7,021 nucleotides of DNA from Candidatus Solincola jinzensis. Lineage in GTDB: Bacteria; Actinomycetota; Geothermincolia; Geothermincolales; RBG-13-55-18. A program made the translations under genes and the position numbers. The notes under the pieces are model-generated. The model worked only from the letters and a program-made list of their open reading frames with translations. It did not search any database and was not told the DNA's origin. Positions 1 through 5,610 of this stretch are shown here, one piece after another. The stretch is taken from contig JACVJG010000148.1 in assembly GCA_015711875.1 (NCBI GenBank), forward strand, positions 1 through 7,021, read 5' to 3'. Each line of letters begins with the position of its first letter. The first letter of the stretch is position 1.

Positions 1-1
1 C

Positions 2-154
2 CTGGGGCACAACGGTGAGCGCGTCCAGGTCACCGTGTCCATAGGAGGGACCATCGCCCTGCCCGGCGACGACTCCATGTCCCTGGTGCGCAGGGCTGAT
101 GATCTGATGTACGAGAGCAAGAGAAAAGGCCGTAACCGCGTTACGGTGTCTTGA
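2..154 (+). CDS. C-terminal fragment of a GGDEF-domain protein (probable diguanylate cyclase)
   Basis: The frame is open from the left edge of the window and ends at TGA 152-154, giving the last 50 residues of a protein whose start lies outside. The visible part contains VTVSIGG, then a stretch ending RRADDLMYESKRKGRNRV. This is the signature C-terminal end of GGDEF domains: a VTxSIG strand, then an ADxxLYxAKxxGRN helix. The family makes cyclic di-GMP from two GTP, but the GG(D/E)EF active-site loop lies upstream and cannot be inspected, so activity is unproven. Any N-terminal sensor domain is also unseen. It runs in the same direction as the RudS and photolyase genes, 29 nt upstream of the chosen RudS start, so it may be the first visible member of the same operon. 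Domain assignment is confident; function as an active cyclase is inference. Confidence 0.88.
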   Translation: MGHNGERVQVTVSIGGTIALPGDDSMSLVRRADDLMYESKRKGRNRVTVS

Positions 155-171
155 ACGGAGAAACGAGCCGC

Positions 172-176
172 GAGGT
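172..176 (+). promoter_or_regulatory. Shine-Dalgarno site deciding the RudS start
   Basis: GAGGT lies 7 nt before ATG 184. The alternative in-frame TTG at 151 overlaps the upstream stop codon (TTGA) and has no purine-rich site before it. The ATG is therefore preferred. Confidence 0.6.
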
Positions 177-183
177 AGAGACG

Positions 184-1152
184 ATGGCAAGCAAGGTAAC
201 TCCCGAGGTGGTCATAAGCCGTTGCCTGGGGTTTGAGCGTTGCCGGTGGAACGGCGAGATCATAATGGACGAGCTTGTGGAGGCGCTCAAGCCCTACGTC
301 TCCTGCCGCACCGTCTGCCCCGAGGTCGAGATAGGGCTGGGAGTGCCTCGCGACCCCATCCATATCGAGCTGTGGGGGGGAGAGCCTCATCTTGTGCAGC
401 CCGCTACGGGCAAGGACGTCAGCGAGGAGATGCGACGTTTCAGTCGCCATTTCCTCTCGCGCCTCGAGGGAGTGGACGGCTTTCTTCTCAAAGCCCGTTC
501 ACCGTCTTGCGGAACCACTGACGTAAAGATTCATGCCGAAGGAGGGAAGTCCGGCGCGGTCGGCAAGGGGCCGGGCTTTTTCGGGGAGGCGGTCGTCTCC
601 ACCTTTCCTGGCCTGCCCGTGGAGACGGAGGGACGGCTGAAGAACTGGCGCATACGCGAGCATTTCCTCACGCGCCTTTTCACTTTGGCGCGTTTCCGCA
701 CCAGCGTGAGCTGGAAAAAGGTGAGCGAGCTGGTAGATTTTCACTCCTCTCACAAACTGCTCCTCATGTCCTACAGCCAGTCAGCCCTCAAGAGGATGGG
801 GTCCCTGGTCGCCAACCGCGAGGGACTCAAACCCCAGGAGCTTGTGCGTGTCTACCGTAGCGAGCTGGAAAAAGCCCTTGCCAGGTCGCCTCGCCCCACC
901 TCCAACATCAACGTGCTCATGCACGCCCTGGGTTACTTTTCCAGGGGATTGCGCGCGCGTGAAAAGGCGCATTTTCTGGATTCCCTGGAAAGGTACCGGC
1001 AAGGGCATATCCCCTTGAGCGCCGTGACCAGTATCGTCGATTCATGGATAGCTCGCTTTGACCAACCCTATCTTGAACAGCAGTTTTTCTTTCACCCTTA
1101 CCCGGAGGAGTTGGCGTTCATCAGCGATTCCGGCAAGGGCCGCGATCTTTAA
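184..1152 (+). CDS. rudS: RudS-type tRNA 4-thiouridine desulfidase (DUF523/TudS + DUF1722)
   Basis: This 322-residue protein joins a DUF523 (TudS desulfidase) domain, about residues 9-155, to a DUF1722 (YbgA-like) domain, about 180-310. Three conserved cysteines are in place for the catalytic [4Fe-4S] cluster: C14 (ISRCLG), C45 (the CPE motif, with E47 as the likely acidic catalytic residue) and C109 (SPSCG). DUF1722 hallmarks are HSSHK at 187-191, NVLMHALGYF at 243-252 and HPYPEEL at 304-310. Published work on this fusion family describes removal of sulfur from 4-thiouridine in tRNA, with DUF1722 binding the tRNA; the substrate here is inferred from that architecture. No signal peptide, so cytoplasmic. 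The photolyase begins 48 nt downstream with no terminator between. In Escherichia coli the DUF1722 gene ybgA also sits directly upstream of phr. A TTG start at 151 would add 11 residues but lacks a ribosome site. Confidence 0.88.
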   Translation: MASKVTPEVVISRCLGFERCRWNGEIIMDELVEALKPYVSCRTVCPEVEIGLGVPRDPIHIELWGGEPHLVQPATGKDVSEEMRRFSRHFLSRLEGVDGFLLKARSPSCGTTDVKIHAEGGKSGAVGKGPGFFGEAVVSTFPGLPVETEGRLKNWRIREHFLTRLFTLARFRTSVSWKKVSELVDFHSSHKLLLMSYSQSALKRMGSLVANREGLKPQELVRVYRSELEKALARSPRPTSNINVLMHALGYFSRGLRAREKAHFLDSLERYRQGHIPLSAVTSIVDSWIARFDQPYLEQQFFFHPYPEELAFISDSGKGRDL

Positions 1153-1200
1153 AGGCGACGGGTGTAGCAGAACCCTTAAAGCAGCGCAATACGAGGTGCC

Positions 1201-2586
1201 ATGACCATCCAGCCCGAGCGCATCAAGGTGCTGCGAGCCGGATTCCCCGGTCCCGGGGCCTACGTGCTCTACTGGATGCAGGCCTCGCAGCGCGCCCTAT
1301 ATAACCACGCGTTGGAATACGCGGTGGAGCGCGCCAACCAGCTGCGCCTTCCACTGGTGGTCTTTTTCGGTCTCACGGGCGGATACCCCGGCGCCAACCG
1401 CCGACATTACCTCTTCATGCTCGAGGGGCTGCTGGAAACCAGGGATGCCCTGCGCGAGCGGGGCGTGCAACTCGTTGTCCGCCTGGGACCTCCTCATCTG
1501 GAGGTTCTCCGGTTCTGCGAAAAGGCATCGCTTGTAGTGGTGGACGCCGGCTACCTAAGTCATCAGAGGAGATGGAGGTCGTTCGTGGCTCGCCGTTCTC
1601 CCTGCCCGGTGATACAGGTGGAAAGCGAGTTGGTGGTGCCCGTGGAGACGGCCTCGGTAAAGGAAGAGTATTCCGCGGCGACCTTCCGCCCCAGGATAAC
1701 CCGCGCCCTCAAGCGGTTCATGGTGCCCCTTGCAGCCAGGGAATTGAGAAAAAGTTCCCCGGGGCTCGACCTCGAAGGCATCGACATCTCCCACCCGGAC
1801 ATGGTGCTGCGCGAGATCAACGCAGCGCAAGCGCCTATGCCGGCGCGCATGCCCGCGGGAGGAACCTCGCAAGCCCTCGCTACGCTGCGCACCTTCGTCG
1901 CTGAAAGGTTGCACCGCTATCATGAGCTTTCCAGCCGCCCGGATGTGGAATACACTTCCGGCCTCAGCCCCTACCTCCATTTCGGCCAGATATCCCCATT
2001 GCAGATAGCCCTGGAGGTGAGGAAGGCAGGCGGGCCCGGGGCGGACGCCTTCCTCGAACAACTCATCGTTCGCAGGGAGTTGAGCGCCAATCTCGTTTTC
2101 TACAACCCCCGCTACGACGCCACGGAAGCGCTGCCGGCGTGGGCTCTATCGACCCTGCGAGAGCACGCCCACGATAAGCGGGAATATCTGTACACCTATC
2201 GCGAACTGGAGGATGCACGCACCCACGACCCTTACTGGAACGCGGCCCAGAAAGAGATGCTCTCCACGGGAAGGATGCACAATCATATGCGCATGTACTG
2301 GGGGAAGAAGATCATGGAGTGGAGCCCTTCAGCGGAAGAGGCATTTCGCGTCGCCCTGCGCTTGAACGACCGTTACCAGCTCGACGGCAGGGATCCCAAC
2401 GGCTACGCGGGAGTGCTGTGGTGTTTCGGCAAACACGACCGCGCCTTCGCGGAAAGACCGGTCACGGGCAAAGTTCGTTACATGAGCGCGGCGGGCCTTG
2501 AACGCAAGTTCGACATGGGCGCCTATGTAAAACGAGTGGAGGCGGCTTACGAAGAATATCTCTCGCTGAACAACGCGGAATCCTGA
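1201..2586 (+). CDS. phr: Class II CPD photolyase (deoxyribodipyrimidine photo-lyase)
   Basis: This 461-residue flavoprotein should repair cyclobutane pyrimidine dimers in DNA using blue/near-UV light, with FADH- donating the electron. The N-terminal alpha/beta domain (about 15-190) opens with the class II style YVLYWMQASQR. The helical FAD domain (about 200-450) has LHFGQISP at 259-266, RREL at 291-294, HNHMRMYWGKK around W367 and DGRDPNGYAG with N400. Class II enzymes use their own tryptophan relay. W346, W367 and W374 have the same spacing (21 and 7) as W360, W381 and W388 of the Methanosarcina mazei enzyme, so photoreduction should work. Length is normal for the class. ATG 1201 is preceded by GAGGT at 1193-1197, spaced rather close at 3 nt. 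It lies 48 nt after rudS on the same strand, so co-transcription is likely. No second antenna or regulatory domain is present. A cryptochrome-like role cannot be excluded but is less likely. Confidence 0.95.
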   Translation: MTIQPERIKVLRAGFPGPGAYVLYWMQASQRALYNHALEYAVERANQLRLPLVVFFGLTGGYPGANRRHYLFMLEGLLETRDALRERGVQLVVRLGPPHLEVLRFCEKASLVVVDAGYLSHQRRWRSFVARRSPCPVIQVESELVVPVETASVKEEYSAATFRPRITRALKRFMVPLAARELRKSSPGLDLEGIDISHPDMVLREINAAQAPMPARMPAGGTSQALATLRTFVAERLHRYHELSSRPDVEYTSGLSPYLHFGQISPLQIALEVRKAGGPGADAFLEQLIVRRELSANLVFYNPRYDATEALPAWALSTLREHAHDKREYLYTYRELEDARTHDPYWNAAQKEMLSTGRMHNHMRMYWGKKIMEWSPSAEEAFRVALRLNDRYQLDGRDPNGYAGVLWCFGKHDRAFAERPVTGKVRYMSAAGLERKFDMGAYVKRVEAAYEEYLSLNNAES

Positions 2587-2729
2587 TGCCTTCATCGCCA
2601 GCGTCTCAGCGTTTACGGATATAAGCGATTTAGGCACAGGACCTATACGCGATTTCGATAGGGCCGCCTGAATGAGGCGCATGAAGCCCACCTGGAGAGA
2701 ACGCCTACGCTGAACACGGCAGAGTATTG

Positions 2730-2753
2730 ACGACTTCCCGGCGTCGTTTATTG
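2730..2753 (+). terminator. Weak possible terminator after the photolyase
   Basis: ACGAC (2730-2734) can pair with GTCGT (2743-2747) around an 8-nt loop, followed by a short T-rich run (TTATT). It lies about 145 nt past the photolyase stop. The stem is short and the T tract interrupted, so this is a weak call and the only plus-strand candidate seen in the gap. Confidence 0.15.
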
Positions 2754-2763
2754 CGGGGCATAG

Positions 2764-2795
2764 AAAAACCGAGACCAAGAGCAACCCTTGAGTCT
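2764..2795 (-). terminator. Probable intrinsic terminator of the repeat-bearing L,D-transpeptidase gene
   Basis: Read on the minus strand, AGAC-T-CAAG pairs with CTTGGTCT. This gives an 8-bp stem with one bulged T and the 7-nt loop GGTTGCT, followed by CGG and five Ts (2768 to 2764). It lies about 107 nt past the stop codon of the 696-residue protein. The stem is modest in GC and the T run starts 3 nt after it, so confidence is moderate. Confidence 0.4.
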
Positions 2796-2901
2796 AGACG
2801 CCCTGCTCCCCTCGTTTCTTTCGCGCCTAGCTCGACAGCAGCGGCGAGCATAGACCTTTAAAGAGAAGCCAAAACAGCGCCCCTGCCTTTCCGCATACGT
2901 C

Positions 2902-4992
2902 TCAGTACCCTCGGGGCATGACGAAGTACATGGCACGCTCGGCGACAACGGGTTCGTCGGATCTTAAAACGGCGGAGAAGGCAGCCCTCTCGAGCCCCGG
3001 CAGGGCGTCCGCGGTTATGGTCACCCTCCGCTGCGCGGGCACCAGGTAATGGTAGGAGAAAACGGCGCCGTCCTCCCTCTGGAACTCCGCCTTCACATAG
3101 GCGGGGGCAAATGAGGGATTGGAGATGAGTATGTAGGTGTCGAAGGCGTTGTCGGTGTAGCCCTCGGCGAAATACCATGTTGTGGAGGCGCGCGGGGACC
3201 CCAGAGCCACGTCGCCTCCCCGGTGGCTGTCAAGGTCGTAATAGAGCGACCTCTCCGCCACCAGCGGCTTGTCCGAGAAAACGGAGAACGCCATCTCCTC
3301 ATCGTTCAGCCCGCCCTGGGAGGAAATGGGAACGGTCACCCTGGAGCGCGCCCTCACCAGGTACTCATGCCTTATGCTGCCGTGATTTAGGTAGTAATCG
3401 ATGGCCACGAAGGCATCTTCATCTCCCGGGTTGCCGAGTAGTATATAGCTCTGGTAGAAGCGCCTTGTGCATCCCTCGGCGAAGAACCATTCCCGCGAGA
3501 GGGCCGGAGCGCCCATGGTGACGTGGCCACCCCTTATATAGTCCTTGGTGAAGTACATGGCGCGTTCCGCCACTATGGGCCCGTCGGCGTGCACCCGCAT
3601 GGAGAAGGAGGCCGCCCCCACCACCGGGAAAGCGTCCACGGGAACGGTGTAACGCGAGTGCGGGCCCACCCAGAACACGTAATCCACCATTCCCCCACCC
3701 TCGAGTTGGAAATACACCCAGGCGCTCACACCTTCGTCTCCGGGATTGGACAGCAACAGCCAGGTGTCGAAACCACCCGCCGTGCACCCTTCGGCGAAAT
3801 ACCACTCGGTGGAGGTCACCGCTGATCCCAAAGTAACCGTGCCGTCGGTGCGCTGGCCGGCCGCAAAATACATGGCGCGCTCCGCGATGATGGGTTTATC
3901 CGCATCAACCCGTATGGAAAACGCCGCCGCGTCCATGCCCGGGACGTCGTCCACCGCGAGGGTGAAACGGGAATGAGGGGCTACCCCGCATACCTGCTCC
4001 ACCACCTCTCCGGTATCTTTGAAAAAAGCGATCCTCACGTCTGTACCCTCGCCTTGAGGGTTGGACAGCAGCAGATAGGTATCGTAAGCCTCCGCGGTGT
4101 AGCCCTCGGCGAAGTACCAGCGCGTGGAGGGCTCGGTCGCCCCGATGGTGTCGTGGCATCCGGCAATGACCCGCCTCGCGAGAGAGGCGTAGGTGATGGT
4201 CAGGGGGGTTCCATCGGGAGCCCAGTAATAGGGCCAGTATGCCTCCAGGGGGTGCTGGCGTATGCAACCGTGCGACGCCGGAGCTCCCAGGCCGGTCTCG
4301 TAACCGCGCGAGCCTCGCGGCCAGGAATGCATGCCGTGGCTGGGGGTGAAGGCCATCCAGTAATCGCATATGGCGCCGCCCAATCCGGCGTGGGTGCCGT
4401 AATGGCCGATGATGCGGAAATTCCCCGCCGGGGTGGCGTTGTTGAGGCCGGTGGAGCATCTGGTGATGTTGATCAACTGGTCGCCCTCGTAGAAGTAGAG
4501 CCGCTGGTCGGGAAGAGAGCACACAATCCTCTTGGGCCCGCCAGCTTTGCGGGCCGCCGGCTCCAATCTGGCCACGATGCGCTGCGAAAGCGGGCCCTCG
4601 CGGAAATCGCCGTCCACCGCGGACACTGCGTAACAGTATTCCTTTCCCTGCTCCACCCCTTCGTCGAGAAAGACCGGGTACTCCTGCATGGAGTCTGCCG
4701 CTTTCCCCCCCACCGGCAAGAGTTCGCCTTGCGGAGAATCGGAGCGGTAAACGCGGTAGCCCATCGCTCCCGGCACCGCCTCCCAGGTGATGGCGATGCG
4801 CACCCCTGCGTCCTCCGCCCTCTCAACCTCCCTGAGGCCGGAGGGAGGCATGACCCCGCCCCCGGGCGTGGTCACTTCAGGAGGCGAGCACGCTTCTTCG
4901 TTCGAGGTCAGACTTTCCGCGGCAACTGCGCCTTGAGTCAGCAGCGAGAACGCTAGTAACATGGCTACGGCTGCCAGGATCTTTTTCGACAT
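2902..4992 (-). CDS. Secreted L,D-transpeptidase with FN3-like domain and four WYFAEG repeats
   Basis: This 696-residue exported protein begins with a Sec signal peptide: SKK, a hydrophobic core at 5-19, and likely cleavage near AVA-A at 22-25. Next comes a fibronectin type III-like domain (about 50-145; GYRVYRSDSPQGE, EYCYAVSAVDG). The YkuD domain follows at about 154-268, with H219 in SHGMHSW and catalytic C243 in SHGCIR. YkuD enzymes form 3-3 cross-links in peptidoglycan or attach proteins to it, by a cysteine acyl-enzyme. The C-terminal 405 residues are four tandem units starting at W292, W397, W502 and W606. The usual RM..D after the catalytic motif is replaced by RQHPLEAYW. ATG 4992 suits the signal peptide. 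AAAGG lies 8 nt upstream, while the stronger GGGAGG lies almost against the ATG. It has its own candidate promoter and terminator, so is probably monocistronic. The YkuD call is firm; the repeat function is unknown. Confidence 0.9.
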   Translation of the reverse strand: MSKKILAAVAMLLAFSLLTQGAVAAESLTSNEEACSPPEVTTPGGGVMPPSGLREVERAEDAGVRIAITWEAVPGAMGYRVYRSDSPQGELLPVGGKAADSMQEYPVFLDEGVEQGKEYCYAVSAVDGDFREGPLSQRIVARLEPAARKAGGPKRIVCSLPDQRLYFYEGDQLINITRCSTGLNNATPAGNFRIIGHYGTHAGLGGAICDYWMAFTPSHGMHSWPRGSRGYETGLGAPASHGCIRQHPLEAYWPYYWAPDGTPLTITYASLARRVIAGCHDTIGATEPSTRWYFAEGYTAEAYDTYLLLSNPQGEGTDVRIAFFKDTGEVVEQVCGVAPHSRFTLAVDDVPGMDAAAFSIRVDADKPIIAERAMYFAAGQRTDGTVTLGSAVTSTEWYFAEGCTAGGFDTWLLLSNPGDEGVSAWVYFQLEGGGMVDYVFWVGPHSRYTVPVDAFPVVGAASFSMRVHADGPIVAERAMYFTKDYIRGGHVTMGAPALSREWFFAEGCTRRFYQSYILLGNPGDEDAFVAIDYYLNHGSIRHEYLVRARSRVTVPISSQGGLNDEEMAFSVFSDKPLVAERSLYYDLDSHRGGDVALGSPRASTTWYFAEGYTDNAFDTYILISNPSFAPAYVKAEFQREDGAVFSYHYLVPAQRRVTITADALPGLERAAFSAVLRSDEPVVAERAMYFVMPRGY
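2923..3177 (-). repeat. WYFAEG repeat unit 4, ending the protein (residues 606-690)
   Basis: 85 residues from WYFAEGYT through FDTYILISNP and PAQRRVTI to AERAMYF. It lacks the linker because the protein ends six residues later (VMPRGY). That end shows the natural unit boundary lies just after the YF. Confidence 0.88.
3178..3489 (-). repeat. WYFAEG repeat unit 3 (residues 502-605)
   Basis: 104 residues and the most diverged of the four. It starts WFFAEGCT, has SYILLGNPGDE, ARSRVTVPI and AERSLYY. The landmarks keep the same order and spacing. Confidence 0.88.
3490..3804 (-). repeat. WYFAEG repeat unit 2 (residues 397-501)
   Basis: 105 residues, same landmarks as unit 1: WYFAEGCT, FDTWLLLSNPG, GPHSRYTVPVD and AERAMYF. 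The unit 1 tyrosine after AEG is cysteine here. Confidence 0.9.
3805..4119 (-). repeat. WYFAEG repeat unit 1 (residues 292-396)
   Basis: 105 residues. It starts WYFAEGYT, has DTYLLLSNP at 304-312, APHSRFTL at 338-345, and ends with AERAMYF at 370-376 plus a linker to the next unit. The alternating hydrophobic pattern suggests a beta-sandwich. Confidence 0.9.
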
Positions 4993-5086
4993 CCCTCCCG
5001 CCTTTCTTGCTCCGGGGCTTTTCTGCCCGAGTTTTTCTCTTCATACGGGGCTTGAGTGCGGTGCCCTGCCCGCGCAAACGTCAAGT

Positions 5087-5115
5087 ATTATTCTTCCACC
5101 AGCTTTTGCTATTAA
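5087..5115 (-). promoter_or_regulatory. Candidate sigma70-type promoter of the repeat-bearing L,D-transpeptidase gene
   Basis: On the minus strand, TTAATA (5115-5110, 4 of 6 to the -35 consensus) is followed after exactly 17 nt by AATAAT (5092-5087, 5 of 6 to the -10 consensus). The start point would be near 5080, giving a leader of roughly 90 nt. It lies in a locally AT-rich patch of an otherwise GC-rich region. Confidence 0.35.
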
Positions 5116-5149
5116 TCGGAAAAAGCCGGTTCGCGGTTTACGACTCTTT

Positions 5150-5272
5150 CATGCATGTAAGTCTTGGCTGACCCCCGGCGCAAAAGCCGCCCTCCTCAAC
5201 CCGCAGGTGATGGGCGTCTCGGGACCCCTGGTATCGGCATTCTCCTTTCGTGCCGTTTCGCTGCTCAGCATG
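5150..5272 (-). other. Potentially structured non-coding segment
   Basis: On the minus strand two outer pairings are possible: CATGC (5272-5268) with GCATG (5154-5150), or GCTGA (5269-5265) with TCAGC (5171-5167). They enclose a hairpin CGGCA (5255-5251) / TGCCG (5239-5235), an ACC-TGCG-GGT mini-hairpin and a GGCG-GCTTTTG-CGCC hairpin. A further GAGTCG/CGGCTTTTT pairing (about 5155-5124) could act as an attenuator. This resembles a structured leader or small RNA, but I could not match it to a known class, and pairings of 5 bp arise easily in GC-rich DNA. Confidence 0.2.
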
Positions 5273-5277
5273 GTTAA

Positions 5278-5466
5278 TCAGCAGATATCCTGATCACGTT
5301 TTATGGCCCCCAAAGCCATAGGCAACCGATCACGCCCGTGAGCATCCTGGCATTGCCGACCCCGTAGGAGATATTCGTCATATCCGTCCCCTGTTCCGGG
5401 CATCGAAAAAGCCGCTCGCTCTGGGTATTCGGCGAGAACCGCCACCTCAGCGTGTTCGTGAATCAT
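5278..5466 (-). CDS. Doubtful small ORF, hypothetical 62-residue protein
   Basis: An ATG at 5466 opens a 62-codon frame ending at 5278. I recognise no family. The product has no signal peptide, membrane segment or clear domain. In favour of a gene, the AT island just upstream on the minus strand contains TATATT six bases before the ATG, as for a leaderless transcript. Against it, there is no Shine-Dalgarno, the length is within chance for this region, and it overlaps several palindromes. A degraded gene remnant is an equally good reading. Confidence 0.15.
   Translation of the reverse strand: MIHEHAEVAVLAEYPERAAFSMPGTGDGYDEYLLRGRQCQDAHGRDRLPMALGAIKRDQDIC
5405..5433 (-). terminator. Weak possible terminator downstream of the membrane-anchored L,D-transpeptidase
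   Basis: On the minus strand GCCG (5433-5430) can pair with CGGC (5414-5411), followed directly by TTTTT (5409-5405). An alternative 5-bp stem CTCGC/GCGAG overlaps it. The stem is short, the loop is 15 nt, and it lies about 180 nt past the stop codon. Confidence 0.2.
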
Positions 5467-5469
5467 GCT

Positions 5470-5494
5470 CTAAATATAAATATATATTGGTATT
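5470..5494. other. AT-rich island
   Basis: The run containing TAAATATAAATATATATTGG is almost pure A/T inside GC-rich DNA. It offers several -10-like hexamers on both strands but no convincing -35 partner. It could be a promoter core, a site for a DNA-bending protein, or the scar of transferred DNA. Confidence 0.4.
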
Positions 5495-5610
5495 GGGCTC
5501 GTGGATCATATGCTCGGGACCTCTTCCGCCATATACACCCGGAATAGGCAGCAGTAGTAAACAGAAATCGGCTCGCAAGCTCTTTCATGCTTATTTCGGC
5601 GCATCCACAC

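Larger units (their letters stand above)
2587..2901. other. Convergent intergenic region
   Basis: This gap of 315 bases separates the photolyase from the convergently oriented transpeptidase gene. I see no credible gene: short open frames here lack ribosome sites and recognisable protein signatures. It contains a plausible minus-strand terminator (2764-2795) and a weak plus-strand hairpin (2730-2747). There is also a 5-bp hairpin, GCTCG 2830-2834 with CGAGC 2845-2849, that lacks a T tract, and the 8-bp palindrome GTCTAGAC (2792-2799). Confidence 0.6.
4993..5610. other. 618-bp non-coding region between the two L,D-transpeptidase genes
   Basis: From left to right it holds the leader and candidate promoter of the left transpeptidase (5087-5115), then a palindrome-rich segment that could fold (5121-5293). 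A 6-bp hairpin TATGGC/GCCATA follows at 5302-5320, then a doubtful 62-codon ORF (5278-5466) and a strongly AT-rich island (5470-5494). No recognised RNA gene or riboswitch could be assigned. The stretch 5495-5610 shows nothing I can name. Confidence 0.6.

Noticed and set aside
151..183. TTG start of rudS at 151
   Set aside because: There is no Shine-Dalgarno before it, and the added residues fall before the DUF523 domain begins. ATG 184 has a good site.
1555..2061. 168-codon minus-strand frame inside the photolyase gene
   Set aside because: It is antisense to conserved photolyase motifs, and its product is low in complexity and matches nothing I recognise.
2748..2948. 66-codon minus-strand frame across the convergent gap
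   Set aside because: It overlaps the end of the transpeptidase gene in another frame, runs over the likely terminator, and has no ribosome site.
3973..4956. 327-codon plus-strand open frame opposite the secreted transpeptidase
   Set aside because: It lies wholly antisense to a gene with clear signal peptide, FN3-like and YkuD motifs. It shows no domain signature of its own, and GC-rich genes commonly leave such shadow frames open.
5079..5084. TTGACG on the minus strand as a -35 box
   Set aside because: The base run 17 nt downstream is CCGCAC, with no resemblance to a -10 box.
5130..5290. Cobalamin or c-di-AMP (ydaO) riboswitch
   Set aside because: GTCAGCCAAGAC followed by GCATG recalls parts of both, but the conserved core strings (CCGCCACTG for cobalamin; GGGGTGAATC and CAGCTAACC for ydaO) are absent.
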